Positions 1 through 8,229 are shown, counted from the first letter of the stretch. The stretch: DNA of 64,000 nt from Frigidibacter albus (GCF_009908165.1 NZ_JAAAUC010000014.1:18866-82865), one strand, 5' to 3'. Numbers and translations: made by a program. Notes: generated by a model from the letters alone, not told the origin.

Positions 1-2
1 CG

Positions 3-566
3 ATGATCGACACGCCGGCGGGCCCCCGCGCGGTTGCGGACCTGCGCGCCGGCGACTGGGTCACCACGCTCGACAACGGCCCGCAGCCGCTGCGCTGGAC
101 CGGCCGCGTCAAGGTCCCCGCGCTTGGCGGCTTTGCCCCGCTGCGCATGGCCGCGCCCTATTTCGGGCTGGAGCGCGATCTGGTGCTGGCCCCGCAGCAG
201 CGCGTGCTGCTGTCAGGCGTCGATGTCGAGGATACACTCGGCCGCGACGAGGTTCTGGCCGAGGCGCGCCACCTTGCCGATGGCCTCACCGCCCTGACCG
301 ATGCCAGCGCCGCCACCGTCACCTGGCACGCCCTGCTGCTGGACCGGCACGAGCTGATCCTGGCCGAGGGGCACGCGGTGGAAAGCCTCTATGCCGGCAG
401 CCTCGCCCGCCGCCCCGATCTGGCGGCAACGACGCTGCTCGCCCGGCTCGCCGCGACCGGCACCCTGCCGCTGCACCGCCACCCGGTCCGGCCCGAACTG
501 CACGAACACGAGGCGCGGGGGCTGTGCCTGAAGCGGATGCGCGCAAGGGGGCCGCTGGCGGCGTGA
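3..566 (+). CDS. Hint (hedgehog/intein-type) domain protein, 5' truncated by window edge
   Basis: About 187 residues are visible. The stretch TPAGPRAVADLRAGDWVTTL followed by GPQPLRWTGR is the typical core of the Hint domains found in many Rhodobacteraceae secreted or RTX-like proteins, where the domain normally begins with a Cys-Phe just upstream. That Cys is not in the window and the frame is open at base 3, so the real start lies to the left and the ATG at base 3 is probably internal. The C-terminal part (RHPVRPELHEHEARGLCLKR) also fits the family. Function in bacteria is poorly known: autoprocessing or anchoring of extracellular proteins is proposed for the family. The stop lies directly against a 16-bp tandem repeat. 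Confidence 0.75.
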   Translation: MIDTPAGPRAVADLRAGDWVTTLDNGPQPLRWTGRVKVPALGGFAPLRMAAPYFGLERDLVLAPQQRVLLSGVDVEDTLGRDEVLAEARHLADGLTALTDASAATVTWHALLLDRHELILAEGHAVESLYAGSLARRPDLAATTLLARLAATGTLPLHRHPVRPELHEHEARGLCLKRMRARGPLAA

Positions 567-620
567 GGCTCAGGTTTTCTGGGGCTCAGGTTTTCTGGGG
601 CTCAGGTTTTCTGAGGCTCA
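567..620. repeat. 16-bp tandem repeat, about 3.4 copies
   Basis: The unit GGCTCAGGTTTTCTGG starts at 567, 583 and 599, with a degenerate fourth start at 615. It fills the whole gap between the stop of the Hint gene and the stop of the convergent downstream gene, and its last bases form the TCA stop complement of that gene. Slipped-strand duplication of a short gene tail is the likely origin. Confidence 0.85.
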
Positions 621-974
621 GGGCTTGTCGTAGAACGGCGTCATCTGCGCCACGATCACCGAATTCTCGGCCAGCGCCCGGTCCATCAGCGCGCGTTCTT
701 CCGCGTCGATCTCGTCGCCCTGCGCCACGCGCTCGGCCAGCGTGCCATAGCCGGTCACGTCCAGCGGCGCGAGGTCGGCCTGTTTGAGGATCGCCACCGT
801 CTCGCGCACCGCCTCGGCCTCGTCGACGCCCGAGGCATAACACATCAGCGCCGCCCCGGTCGCGCCCTTGGGCAACCCGTCATCGGCGCTGCGGCCAACC
901 TCGACCACCAGCGTGAAGACCTGCTGCGGGCGTTTGATCTTTTCCACGGTCGGTTTGGCTGTCTCGTCACTCAT
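618..974 (-). CDS. Conserved hypothetical protein, 118 aa
   Basis: No family was recognised. The predicted 118-residue product starts MSDETAKPTVEKIKRPQQ and has no signal peptide, no membrane segment and one cysteine. It looks like a small soluble alpha/beta protein with a charged N-terminal tail, a beta-rich middle (VFTLVVEVG) and a helical C-terminal half ending TPFYDKP. The start at 974 is preferred over an upstream ATG at 1031 because the 19 extra residues are low-complexity and there is an AGAGG-like ribosome site just upstream of 974. It is followed (leftward) by the tandem repeat and a convergent Hint gene, and preceded by a DUF421 gene 88 bp away on the same strand. Confidence 0.6.
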   Translation of the reverse strand: MSDETAKPTVEKIKRPQQVFTLVVEVGRSADDGLPKGATGAALMCYASGVDEAEAVRETVAILKQADLAPLDVTGYGTLAERVAQGDEIDAEERALMDRALAENSVIVAQMTPFYDKP

Positions 975-1061
975 CGCGCTGCCTCTGCCTAGCTGTGCAG
1001 GTTCAGTCGCATTCTTCCCCGTGTCGTGCAAGCGGCCTGCTCGGCCCGCGGCGGGGGCCGC

Positions 1062-1784
1062 CTACTCCGCCTTGTGCCCCGGCAGCGTCACCGGCGCCGT
1101 CCACTCGCAGCAGCCGCATTCGGGGCAGAGCCCGTCCGGCAGCACCGCCACCGCCTCCTCCAGCGTGCCGCAGCCAAGGCAGCACGCCTTGCCTTCCGGC
1201 GCCACCGCGGGGTCGGTCAGCGCCGCCGGCCGCCGCACCTCGGCCGGGGGCACGATGGGCAGGCCCGGGCGCGGGTCATCGAAGCGAAACACGCTCAGCA
1301 CCCCGTCGCCCTCCATGAAGGCATGCTCCACCTCACCCAGATTGCGCACCCCGTTCTGGCGCAGGCTGGAGATGACCTCGGCGGCGCCGATATTGCGCCG
1401 CTCCATCCCGTCGCGCAGCAGGCGGCCGTCGCCGACAATGGCCACCGGCACCCCGTCGATGGTGCGCTTGGCGGTGTCGTAATGCAGGATCAGCCAGTCC
1501 AGCCCCTTGTTGATCAGCACGACGATGGTGATGACCAGCATGGCATGCAGCAGCGGTACATCGGGGTAGAAGGTCACATCGCCCACGGCAGAGCCAAGCG
1601 CGATCACCAGCAGCAGCTCCACCATCGACAGCTGCGCCACCCCGCGCCCGCCGATCCAGCGGATCAGCACGATGGTGTAGCCGTAGATCATCAGGGTGCG
1701 GAACAGGATCTCCAGAAAGAACAGCGGCGGCGCGTCGCCGAGGAACATCCGCGCAAGGTCGAAGGGAATGGGGGGCTGGTCCAT
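1062..1784 (-). CDS. DUF421 (YetF-like) membrane protein with C-terminal zinc ribbon
   Basis: The 240-residue product has two or three N-terminal hydrophobic helices (residues about 20-100, including IVLIRWIGGRGVAQLSMVE), followed by the cytoplasmic DUF421 domain with the signatures VPVAIVGDGRLLRDGMERR and SSLRQNGVRNLGEVEHA. This is the standard YetF/YcaP architecture. Unusually, the protein continues with about 40 residues carrying two Cys-x2-Cys pairs (CLGC and CPEC, then another Cys), which resembles a zinc ribbon. The start at 1784 is supported by a GGAG about 10 bases upstream and the typical beginning of the family; longer upstream reading has no family character. Function of DUF421 proteins is unknown; in Bacillus they are spore or envelope proteins. 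Confidence 0.85.
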   Translation of the reverse strand: MDQPPIPFDLARMFLGDAPPLFFLEILFRTLMIYGYTIVLIRWIGGRGVAQLSMVELLLVIALGSAVGDVTFYPDVPLLHAMLVITIVVLINKGLDWLILHYDTAKRTIDGVPVAIVGDGRLLRDGMERRNIGAAEVISSLRQNGVRNLGEVEHAFMEGDGVLSVFRFDDPRPGLPIVPPAEVRRPAALTDPAVAPEGKACCLGCGTLEEAVAVLPDGLCPECGCCEWTAPVTLPGHKAE

Positions 1785-1859
1785 GTCGGGCTCCACTGGC
1801 GCTGCGCGGGCCAACGCGGCTTTCCCGGCCCGGTTCCGCCTGCACCGGCAGAGGACAGC

Positions 1860-2100
1860 GCCCGGCCGCCGGGTGGGCGCTGCAACAGGGGTTCTAGGCG
1901 CTTTATGGTTCAACACCCTCCACCGAATTTCTAGGCGGAACCGTGGGTAGCGCCCGCCCGAGGGGGGTGATGAGCGACAAGAAATCCTCCAGTGGAGGAT
2001 TTCCGCGAAGAACGCCCGGCCGAAAACGCGCAGCTTGGGCCGGGCCGGAAGGCGGGCGCTGCCCGGCGGCGCCAAGGCGCCTTGAGTCCGGGCAAGAAAA
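1860..2100. repeat. Dispersed mosaic intergenic repeat, copy A
   Basis: This gene-free gap holds a composite element. Its left part (1891-1937, with TTCTAGGCGCTTTATGGT and CCACCGAATTTCTA) and its right part (CGGGCGCTGCCCGGCGGCGC, then AAGGCGCCTTG and TCCGGGCAAGA) match the gap at 6947-7100 closely. Between them lies a 55-bp module (1967-2021) containing the perfect hairpin AAATCCTCC-AGT-GGAGGATTT. That module recurs with one mismatch at 58401-58455. The module interrupts the central GCGCCCGCC/GGCGGGCGC inverted repeat. No open reading frame here looks genuine. Confidence 0.85.
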
Positions 2101-2147
2101 AGGGCGACCCGCAGGCCGCCCCGTCACCACTTCAATGTCTGCGGATC

Positions 2148-2402
2148 TCAGCGACGCCCGCGCATCGCCCGCCCGAGGGCAATCAGGATCATCGCGCCGA
2201 TCACGCCGACGATCAGCTGCCCGATCCAGCCACCCAGAGTCGCGCCGACCAGCGTGACCAGGATGAAGTTCAGCAGCAGCGAGCCGACGATGCCGAGAAG
2301 GATGTTCATCAGCAGACCGTGATCCGCCTTCATCATCTTCTCTGCGATCCATCCCGCCAGCGCACCGACGATGATGGCCGCAAACCAGCCGAGTCCTTCC
2401 AT
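2148..2402 (-). CDS. GlsB/YeaQ/YmgE family stress-response membrane protein
   Basis: The 84-residue protein has three hydrophobic glycine-rich helices (FAAIIVGALAGWIAEKMM, then a second containing LLGIVGSLLLNFIL, then LIVGVIGAMILIALGRAM), the hallmark of the transglycosylase-associated (GlsB/YeaQ/YmgE) family. Members are small inner-membrane proteins linked to general or envelope stress; the biochemical role is unknown. The start at 2402 is preferred because GGGGTG lies about six bases upstream; an in-frame ATG four codons earlier (2414) is the alternative. It sits 100 bp downstream of dapD on the same strand, and its 3' side faces repeat copy A. Confidence 0.9.
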   Translation of the reverse strand: MEGLGWFAAIIVGALAGWIAEKMMKADHGLLMNILLGIVGSLLLNFILVTLVGATLGGWIGQLIVGVIGAMILIALGRAMRGRR

Positions 2403-2502
2403 GACGCACCCCATGTTCCATTGGCCGGCGACCGTTTCGCCAGCATTGCCAAGGGCGAACGCGGTCCGGCCCCGCCGGTTCCCGCGCCGGGGCGCATCAT
2501 TT

Positions 2503-3342
2503 TCAGTCGCGCAGCAGCTCGTTGATCGAGGTCTTGGACCGCGTCTGCGCATCCACCCGCTTCACGATCACCGCGCAGTAAAGGTGAACGCCGTTCTTCG
2601 AGGGCATCGACCCGGCCACGACGACCGACCCGGCCGGAACCTCGCCATACATCACCTCGCCGGTCTCGCGGTCCACGATCTTGGTGGACTTTCCGATGAA
2701 CACGCCCATGCCGAGGACCGATCCCTCGCGCACGATGCAGCCCTCGACCACTTCCGACCGCGCCCCGATGAAGCAGTTGTCCTCGATGATCGTCGGTCCC
2801 GCCTGCATCGGCTCCAGCACACCGCCGATGCCGACGCCGCCCGACAGGTGCACATTCTTGCCGATCTGCGCGCAGGACCCGACCGTGGCCCAGGTATCGA
2901 CCATCGTGCCGCTATCGACATAGGCGCCGAGGTTCACGAAGGACGGCATCAGCACCACGCCCGGCGCGATATAGGCCGACCGGCGCACCACGCAGTTCGG
3001 CACCGCGCGGAAGCCGGCGGCGCGCCACTGGTTGTCGCCCCAGCCGGCGAACTTGCTGTCGACCTTGTCCCACCAGCCCCCCGCCTGCGGGCCGCCTTCC
3101 TGCCGCTCCATGTCCTTGATGCGGAAGCCCAGCAGCACCGCCTTCTTGGCCCATTGGTTCACCTGCCAGACGCCATCCGCCTGCCGCTCGGCCACCCGCA
3201 GCGTGCCGCTGTCCAGCGCCGACAGCGTCGCCTCGATCGCCTCGCGCGCCGGGCCGGTGCTGGCCGGGGTCAGGGTGTCCCGAACCTCCCACGCGGCTTC
3301 GATGGCGGTTTCAAGCTCGGCATTCTGCATGGCGTTCGACAT
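2503..3342 (-). CDS. dapD: 2,3,4,5-tetrahydropyridine-2,6-dicarboxylate N-succinyltransferase
   Basis: DapD succinylates tetrahydrodipicolinate with succinyl-CoA in the succinylase branch of lysine and meso-diaminopimelate synthesis, in the cytoplasm. The 279-residue product is close to the usual 274. It has an N-terminal helical domain and then a left-handed beta-helix of hexapeptide repeats ([55 protein letters not shown]). GGAGAA lies just upstream of the ATG at 3342; a second ATG at 3330 is less likely. The gene is divergent from the LOG-family gene across an 86-bp promoter gap. The same pathway is represented elsewhere in the window by asd and possibly by the aminotransferase at 31851. 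Confidence 0.96.
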   Translation of the reverse strand: MSNAMQNAELETAIEAAWEVRDTLTPASTGPAREAIEATLSALDSGTLRVAERQADGVWQVNQWAKKAVLLGFRIKDMERQEGGPQAGGWWDKVDSKFAGWGDNQWRAAGFRAVPNCVVRRSAYIAPGVVLMPSFVNLGAYVDSGTMVDTWATVGSCAQIGKNVHLSGGVGIGGVLEPMQAGPTIIEDNCFIGARSEVVEGCIVREGSVLGMGVFIGKSTKIVDRETGEVMYGEVPAGSVVVAGSMPSKNGVHLYCAVIVKRVDAQTRSKTSINELLRD

Positions 3343-3428
3343 GGGCTTTTCTCCGGTTATCTCATGGCCTGATCGCGCCCCAGCCTATAGACCGGGGTTC
3401 CCAACCGTGCAACGCAAGTGAGGCCCCC

Positions 3429-4235
3429 ATGGAAGACAGCCGCAGCCACCCGTTCCGTGACAGCGTGCAGGACGCGGCCGCCGCCTGCGAGGTGCCCGAT
3501 ACCCCGCAGACCCGCGCGCCCGCCTATCGCCTTGCCTTCACCGACACCGATTTTCTGGTGCGGGATGAGCTGCGCCCGGTGCGGTTGCAGCTGGAACTGC
3601 TGAAACCGCAGATGGTGATGGATGAACGCGGCATCCGCTCCACCGTCGTGCTGATGGGCAGCGCCCGGGTACCGGATGCGGAAGGCACGGGCAGCGCGGC
3701 CGGGCTGGCCGAATGGTATGGCGTCGCGCGCGACATGGCGCGGCGGATCACCGAACGCAGCCTCGAGTCCTATGGCCGCGAGTGGGTCGTCTGCACCGGC
3801 GGCGGCCCGGGGATCATGGAGGCGGGCAACCGCGGCGCCGACGATGTGGGCGGGCAATCCATCGGGCTGAACATCGTGCTGCCGCATGAACAGGCGCCCA
3901 ACCGCTTCGTGACGCCGGACCTGTGCTTCAACTTCCACTATTTCGCGATCCGCAAGATGCATTTCCTGATGCGGGCCAAGGCGATCTGCGTGTTCCCGGG
4001 GGGCTTTGGCACGCTCGACGAGATGTTCGAAAGCCTGACGCTGATCCAGACCGGACGGATGCGGCGGATCCCGTTCCTGCTGTTCGGGCGCAAGTTCTGG
4101 GAGAGCGTGGTGAACTGGCAGGCGCTGGCCGAGGCCGGGACGATCTCGCCGGGCGATCTGGAACTGTTCCGGTTCGTGGAGACGGCCGAGGAGGCGATGG
4201 CCGCGATCGACGGATGGCCCCCGGCAGGGTGCTGA
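3429..4235 (+). CDS. LOG family (TIGR00730) Rossmann-fold protein, predicted nucleotide 5'-monophosphate nucleosidase
   Basis: The 268-residue protein has the lysine-decarboxylase-like/LOG fold with the family signatures VVCTGGGPGIMEAGNRGA (about residue 118), the central RKMHFLMRAKA, and PGGFGTLDEMFE, the PGGxGTxxE motif that builds the active site. Characterised members cleave cytokinin riboside monophosphates or purine nucleotide monophosphates to free base plus ribose 5-phosphate. The older lysine decarboxylase label is wrong for this family. About 60 N-terminal residues precede the core, as in the long (LOG-like) alphaproteobacterial forms. GTGAGG precedes the ATG. It is followed after 20 bases by a strong hairpin. 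Confidence 0.88.
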   Translation: MEDSRSHPFRDSVQDAAAACEVPDTPQTRAPAYRLAFTDTDFLVRDELRPVRLQLELLKPQMVMDERGIRSTVVLMGSARVPDAEGTGSAAGLAEWYGVARDMARRITERSLESYGREWVVCTGGGPGIMEAGNRGADDVGGQSIGLNIVLPHEQAPNRFVTPDLCFNFHYFAIRKMHFLMRAKAICVFPGGFGTLDEMFESLTLIQTGRMRRIPFLLFGRKFWESVVNWQALAEAGTISPGDLELFRFVETAEEAMAAIDGWPPAGC

Positions 4236-4254
4236 GGGTTCGGGCGGCCGCCCG

Positions 4255-4288
4255 GTGTGATGCTTCGGCCTTCACCGAAGCATCACAC
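4255..4288 (+). terminator. Perfect 14-bp stem-loop after the LOG gene
   Basis: GTGTGATGCTTCGG and CCGAAGCATCACAC form a perfect 14-bp stem with the loop CCTTCA. It begins 20 bases after the stop codon and ends 47 bases before the next start. There is no T-run on either side, so it is either a non-classical terminator or a two-fold symmetric operator for the downstream MFS gene. Confidence 0.55.
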
Positions 4289-4335
4289 GCTGAATTGCGG
4301 CCATAACCGGCGGAACACCAACGAGAGTTCCGCCC

Positions 4336-5589
4336 ATGTCCCTGCCTGTTTCCACCGCCCGCCCGTTCTTTGGCTGGCATGTCGTCGCCGCCACCTTCGT
4401 GCTCGCCACCTTCGGCTGGGGCGTCGGGTTTTACGGCCCGCCGGTGTTTCTCTATGCCGTTGTCGAGCGTACCGGCTGGCCGGTCGCGATGGTCTCGGCG
4501 GCGGTCACCGTGCATTTTCTGCTGGGGGCTGGCGTCGTCGCCAATCTGCCGCGGCTCTATCGGCGGTTCGGCGTGCCGACTGTCACCGTGACCGGCGCCG
4601 CGGTGCTGGCGGCTGGCATCGCCGGTTGGGGGCTGGCGGACCAGCCCTGGCAGCTGTTCGCGGCGGCGATGGCCAGCGGGGCCGGCTGGGTCGCGATGGG
4701 GGCCGCCGCGGTGAACGCGCTGATCGCGCCCTGGTTCAACCTGCGTCGGCCCGCAGCCCTGGGCATGGCGTATAATGGCGCGAGCCTTGGCGGCGTCATC
4801 TTCTCGCCGCTGTGGATCGCATTGATCGCGGGGATCGGCTTTGTGCCGGCTGCGCTGGCCATCGGCGGGGTCATGGTGGCAGTCGTCCTGGCCCTGTCGG
4901 CGCTGGTGCTCCGACACACGCCCGGCAGCACCGGGCAAACCCCGGATGGCGCCGACGCTGCGCCCCCTCAGCCCGGACCGGCACAGGGCGTCTCGCCCCG
5001 CCGCTCCTTCCTCCGCGACGCCAGGTTCCTGAGCCTGGCCGCCGGCATGACGCTGGGGCTTTTTGCCCAGATCGGCCTGCTCGCGCATCTGTTTTCGATG
5101 CTGGTGCCGGTGTTGGGGGAGGGGCTGACCGGCCTTGCCATGGGCGGTGCCACGCTGGCTGCGATCCTCGGGCGATCGCTTGTGGGCTGGGTGATGCCGG
5201 TCTCGGCCGACCGCCGGCTTGTCGCCTGCGCCAGCTATGGCGTGCAGGTGATCGGCTCGCTGCTGTTCATCCTCGCGGCAGAGGATGCCGGCCCGTGGCT
5301 GTTCCTCGGGATCGCACTGTTCGGCCTCGGCATCGGCAATGCCACCTCGCTGCCGCCGCTGATCGCGCAGCAGGAGTTTGCCCCGGCCGAAACCGCCCGC
5401 GTGGTGCCGCTGATCGTCGCCATCGGTCAGGCCGGCTATGCCTTTGCACCGGCGGCCTTTGGCCTGTTGCGCGGGGGGGCCGGGGCCACCGGACCCGCTC
5501 CGCTGTTCCTCTGTGCCGCCGCGATACAGCTCGCCGCTATCGGATGCATGCTGGCGGGTCGGCGTCGAAGGTTGAGGGGTGAGGGCTGA
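4336..5589 (+). CDS. MFS transporter (monocarboxylate-porter-like)
   Basis: The 417-residue protein has about 12 hydrophobic segments, arranged six plus six around a polar central loop at residues 195-235 (rich in P, D, A and Q). It opens with RPFFGWHVVAATFVLATFGW, a start often seen in the oxalate/formate and monocarboxylate branch of the major facilitator superfamily. Cargo cannot be told from sequence. GAGAG precedes the ATG by about eight bases. The gene is separated from the upstream LOG gene by a perfect palindrome and ends 82 bp before dinB on the same strand. Confidence 0.88.
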   Translation: MSLPVSTARPFFGWHVVAATFVLATFGWGVGFYGPPVFLYAVVERTGWPVAMVSAAVTVHFLLGAGVVANLPRLYRRFGVPTVTVTGAAVLAAGIAGWGLADQPWQLFAAAMASGAGWVAMGAAAVNALIAPWFNLRRPAALGMAYNGASLGGVIFSPLWIALIAGIGFVPAALAIGGVMVAVVLALSALVLRHTPGSTGQTPDGADAAPPQPGPAQGVSPRRSFLRDARFLSLAAGMTLGLFAQIGLLAHLFSMLVPVLGEGLTGLAMGGATLAAILGRSLVGWVMPVSADRRLVACASYGVQVIGSLLFILAAEDAGPWLFLGIALFGLGIGNATSLPPLIAQQEFAPAETARVVPLIVAIGQAGYAFAPAAFGLLRGGAGATGPAPLFLCAAAIQLAAIGCMLAGRRRRLRGEG

Positions 5590-5671
5590 GCAAGGCCTCG
5601 GGCCCGGCAGACAGGCGCTCGAACGCGGCGCCTTCCGCAGCCCGCACCCCGCCTGCTATGATCCCCGCATC

Positions 5672-6925
5672 ATGCCCGCCCTCTGCCGCGATTGCCTGAC
5701 CACCTTCCAGACCGGCAGCCGCTGCCCGGCCTGCCGCAGCCCGCGTGTGCTTGCCCATCCCGAGCTCTGCGACCTCTCCATCGCCCATATGGATTGCGAC
5801 GCCTTCTACGCCTCGGTGGAAAAGCGCGACGACCCCAGCCTGCGCGACCGCCCGGTGATCGTCGGTGGCGGCACCCGGGGCGTCGTCTCCACCTGCTGCT
5901 ACATCGCCCGCATTTCCGGCGTACGATCCGCCATGCCGATGTTCCAGGCGCTCAAGCTCTGCCCCGATGCCGCCGTGGTGAAGCCGCGCATGGCCCGCTA
6001 TGTCGAGGTCTCGCGTGCCATCCGCGCGATGATGGAGGCGCTGACCCCCCTGATCGAGCCCCTGTCGCTGGACGAGGCCTTCCTCGACCTCACCGGCACC
6101 GCCCGCCTGCATGGCGCCCCCCCGGCGCTGCTGCTGGCCCGGCTGGTGGGGCGGATGGAGGAGGAGCTTGGCGTCAGCGGCTCCATCGGCCTGAGCCACA
6201 ACAAGTTCCTCGCCAAGGTCGCCTCCGACCTCGACAAGCCGCGCGGCTTTTCGGTGATCGGCCAGGCGGATACCGCGGGTTTCCTGCGCGGCAAGCCGGT
6301 GCGGCTGATCTGGGGCGTGGGGCTGGCGACGCAGACCGCGCTGGAGGCGGCAGGCATTCGGACCTTCGATGACCTGCTGCGGTGGGACCGCCGCGACCTT
6401 TCCGCCCGCTTCGGCGCCACGGGCGAGCGGCTCTGGCACATCGCGCGGGGCGAGGATAACCGCCGCGTCAGCCCGAACGCGCCGGTCAAGTCAATCTCCA
6501 AGGAGACCACCTTCAACGAGGATACCGCCGACGCCGAGGTGCTGGCGGGGCACCTGTGGCGGCTGTCGGAACAGGTGTCGGACCGCGCCAAGGCCAAGGA
6601 CATGGCGGGGCGGGTGGTGACGCTGAAACTGCGCCGGTCGGATTTCACCATTGTCACCCGCCGCCACGCCCTGCGGGAAGCGACGCAGATGGCCGGCACC
6701 ATCTGCCGCGCTGCGGATGAGCTGTTCGCCAATGCCGGCGAGAGGGGCCCGTTCCGGCTGATCGGCGTCGGCATTTCCGACCTCGTGCCCGCCAGCGCCG
6801 CCGACCTGACCGGCGACCTGCTGGACCCCGCCGCGAGCCGCCGGGCGAAGGCAGAGCGCACCACGGACGCGATCCGAGCAAGGTTCGGGGCCGAGGCGAT
6901 CATCAAGGGGCGGGGGTTGAAGTAG
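5672..6925 (+). CDS. dinB: DNA polymerase IV (Y family) with N-terminal zinc finger
   Basis: This is an error-prone translesion polymerase. The catalytic core begins about residue 32 with IAHMDCDAFYASVEKRDDP (first metal ligand Asp) and contains PLSLDEAFLDLTG near residue 132 (second Asp-Glu pair), the thumb helix-hairpin-helix region (IWGVGLATQTALEAAGI) and a little-finger domain. The 417-residue length is longer than the about 350 of E. coli DinB. The first 30 residues carry Cys-x2-Cys twice (CRDC and CPAC), a probable zinc finger seen in some alphaproteobacterial DinB proteins. The start at 5672 is favoured because it includes this finger and excludes 31 residues of low-quality upstream reading. 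No canonical beta-clamp peptide was confidently placed at the C-terminus. Confidence 0.93.
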   Translation: MPALCRDCLTTFQTGSRCPACRSPRVLAHPELCDLSIAHMDCDAFYASVEKRDDPSLRDRPVIVGGGTRGVVSTCCYIARISGVRSAMPMFQALKLCPDAAVVKPRMARYVEVSRAIRAMMEALTPLIEPLSLDEAFLDLTGTARLHGAPPALLLARLVGRMEEELGVSGSIGLSHNKFLAKVASDLDKPRGFSVIGQADTAGFLRGKPVRLIWGVGLATQTALEAAGIRTFDDLLRWDRRDLSARFGATGERLWHIARGEDNRRVSPNAPVKSISKETTFNEDTADAEVLAGHLWRLSEQVSDRAKAKDMAGRVVTLKLRRSDFTIVTRRHALREATQMAGTICRAADELFANAGERGPFRLIGVGISDLVPASAADLTGDLLDPAASRRAKAERTTDAIRARFGAEAIIKGRGLK

Positions 6926-6946
6926 CACAGCCAGAGGGCAGTGCCC

Positions 6947-7100
6947 GTCCGCCGGGTGGGCGAGCAACGGCAGTTCTAGGCGCTTTATGGTGCAACCAAC
7001 TTCCACCGAATTTCTACGCGCAACGGTTGAGAAGCGCCCGCCCGAGGGGGCGGACGGGCGCTGCCCGGCGGCGCTGAAGCGCCTTGTTCCGGGCAAGAGG
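6947..7100. repeat. Dispersed mosaic intergenic repeat, copy B
   Basis: This copy fills the gap between dinB and the convergent amidohydrolase. It shares with copy A the blocks TTCTAGGCGCTTTATGGT, TCCACCGAATTTCTA, GCGCCCGCCCGAGGGGG and CGGGCGCTGCCCGGCGGCGC, then GCGCCTTG and TCCGGGCAAGA. It lacks the 55-bp module. The central GCGCCCGCCC...GGGCGGGC-type arms fold back on each other, so it may also serve as a transcription stop for the two convergent genes. Confidence 0.85.
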
Positions 7101-7122
7101 AGCGCCGCGACGCTCTGCCCCC

Positions 7123-7992
7123 TCACTCCGCCGCCAGCGGCATCTCCTGCACGCCGATCAGCACGATCCGCCCCAGCACCCGGCGCATCAGCGCGGCGAA
7201 GGCCCCGTAGCCCTCATGCGGCGCGATCAGCGTCTCGTCCATGTAGAGCGCCCGGTCGATCTCGATCTGCACCGCGTGGCGCCCGCGCGCGGGGCGGCCG
7301 TGGGCCTGCACCACATAGGCGCCCGCAAAGGGGATGTTGCGGCTGACCCGCAGCCCTTCGGCCGCAAAGGCGCCCTCGATCTGGTCGACGATATCAGGCG
7401 CCGCCGTCGCGCCGAACCGGTCCCCCAGCACGATCTGCGGGCGCGGGCTGCGGGCGCTGCCGCTTTCCACCGCCTCATGCGGCATCGAATGCACGTCGAT
7501 CAGGATCGCCTCGCCAAAGGCCGCCGCCGACTCGTCCATCAACGCCGCCAGCTTGGCGTGATAGGGCCGCCAGGCGCCTGCAATCCGCGCCTCGGCCTCC
7601 GCCAAACTCATCTTCCCGGACCGGATCGCCCGCCCCCCGGCCACCACCCGCGGAATCACCCCCAGGCCCGAGGCCACGCGCGGATTGTGCGGCACCGCCC
7701 GCGCGCCCTCGATCAGCGCCGGGTCCAGCTCTTCGGCCGCGCGGTTCAGGTCCACATAGGCCCGCGGCACCGTGGCGGCCAGCAAGGGCGCGCCCAGCCG
7801 CGCCGCAGGCTCCAGCAACTGGTCGATGAAGGCATCCTCGGACGACCGGATCATCTGCGCATCCAGCACCGACCGGCGCAGGAACGCATCCGGGTAGTCG
7901 CGCCCGCTATGCGGCGAGGCGAAGATGACGGATGTCGTGCGCCGCGCCGGCAGCGTCAGACGATAGGGCAAACGGGCATCATCTGTGTCCAT
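7123..7992 (-). CDS. N-formylglutamate amidohydrolase family protein
   Basis: The 289-residue protein contains the family motifs VIFASPHSGRDYP (residues about 21-33, His and Asp ligands), RAYVDLNRAAEELDP and ILIDVHSMPHEA, and a C-terminal VQIEIDRALYMDE. These are the metal-binding and catalytic segments of N-formylglutamate deformylase (HutG), which releases formate and glutamate in the five-step histidine degradation route. No hut genes are nearby, so a broader role in hydrolysing N-acyl amino acids is possible. The gene starts at an ATG 134 bp from the tRNA on the opposite strand and ends facing repeat copy B. Confidence 0.85.
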   Translation of the reverse strand: MDTDDARLPYRLTLPARRTTSVIFASPHSGRDYPDAFLRRSVLDAQMIRSSEDAFIDQLLEPAARLGAPLLAATVPRAYVDLNRAAEELDPALIEGARAVPHNPRVASGLGVIPRVVAGGRAIRSGKMSLAEAEARIAGAWRPYHAKLAALMDESAAAFGEAILIDVHSMPHEAVESGSARSPRPQIVLGDRFGATAAPDIVDQIEGAFAAEGLRVSRNIPFAGAYVVQAHGRPARGRHAVQIEIDRALYMDETLIAPHEGYGAFAALMRRVLGRIVLIGVQEMPLAAE

Positions 7993-8035
7993 GATGACGA
8001 AACTATAACGACATTCCCGCAGCCGCCAAAAGCCC

Positions 8036-8064
8036 TTGAAAGGCGTATCGACTCCTTTTATAGA
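8036..8064 (+). promoter_or_regulatory. Sigma-70 promoter of tRNA-Val
   Basis: TTGAAA at 8036-8041 and TATAGA at 8059-8064 are separated by exactly 17 bases, and the tRNA begins about 60 bases downstream. A GC-rich discriminator (CCGCGGG) follows the -10 box, as expected for a stringently controlled stable-RNA promoter. Confidence 0.65.
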
Positions 8065-8126
8065 CCGCGGGACCGAAGCGGCACCGTGCCGTCCAGCAGT
8101 GCTGGATTGCGGCGTCGGTGAAGTTC

Positions 8127-8201
8127 GGGCGCGTAGCTCAGCGGTAGAGCACTACGTTGACATCGTAGTGGTCACAGGTTCGATCCCTGTCGCGCCCACC
8201 A
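8127..8201 (+). tRNA. tRNA-Val, anticodon GAC
   Basis: The 75-nt gene folds into a full cloverleaf: acceptor arms GGGCGCG and CGCGCCC, D-arm GCTC-AGCGGTA-GAGC, anticodon stem CTACG/CGTAG with loop TTGACAT (anticodon GAC, reads GUC and GUU) and T-arm ACAGG-TTCGATC-CCTGT. The CCA end is encoded at 8199-8201. A promoter lies at 8036-8064 and a GNRA-loop hairpin follows at 8230. Confidence 0.97.
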
Positions 8202-8229
8202 TCACCCCCGGCAACGGGGAACGTTCACC

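Noticed and set aside
1903..2421. Minus-strand frame through repeat copy A, with a similar peptide (GNPPLEDFLSLITP) in copy D
   Set aside because: The peptide similarity comes from the shared 55-bp DNA module. The frame has no ribosome site or conserved end, and the flanks differ.
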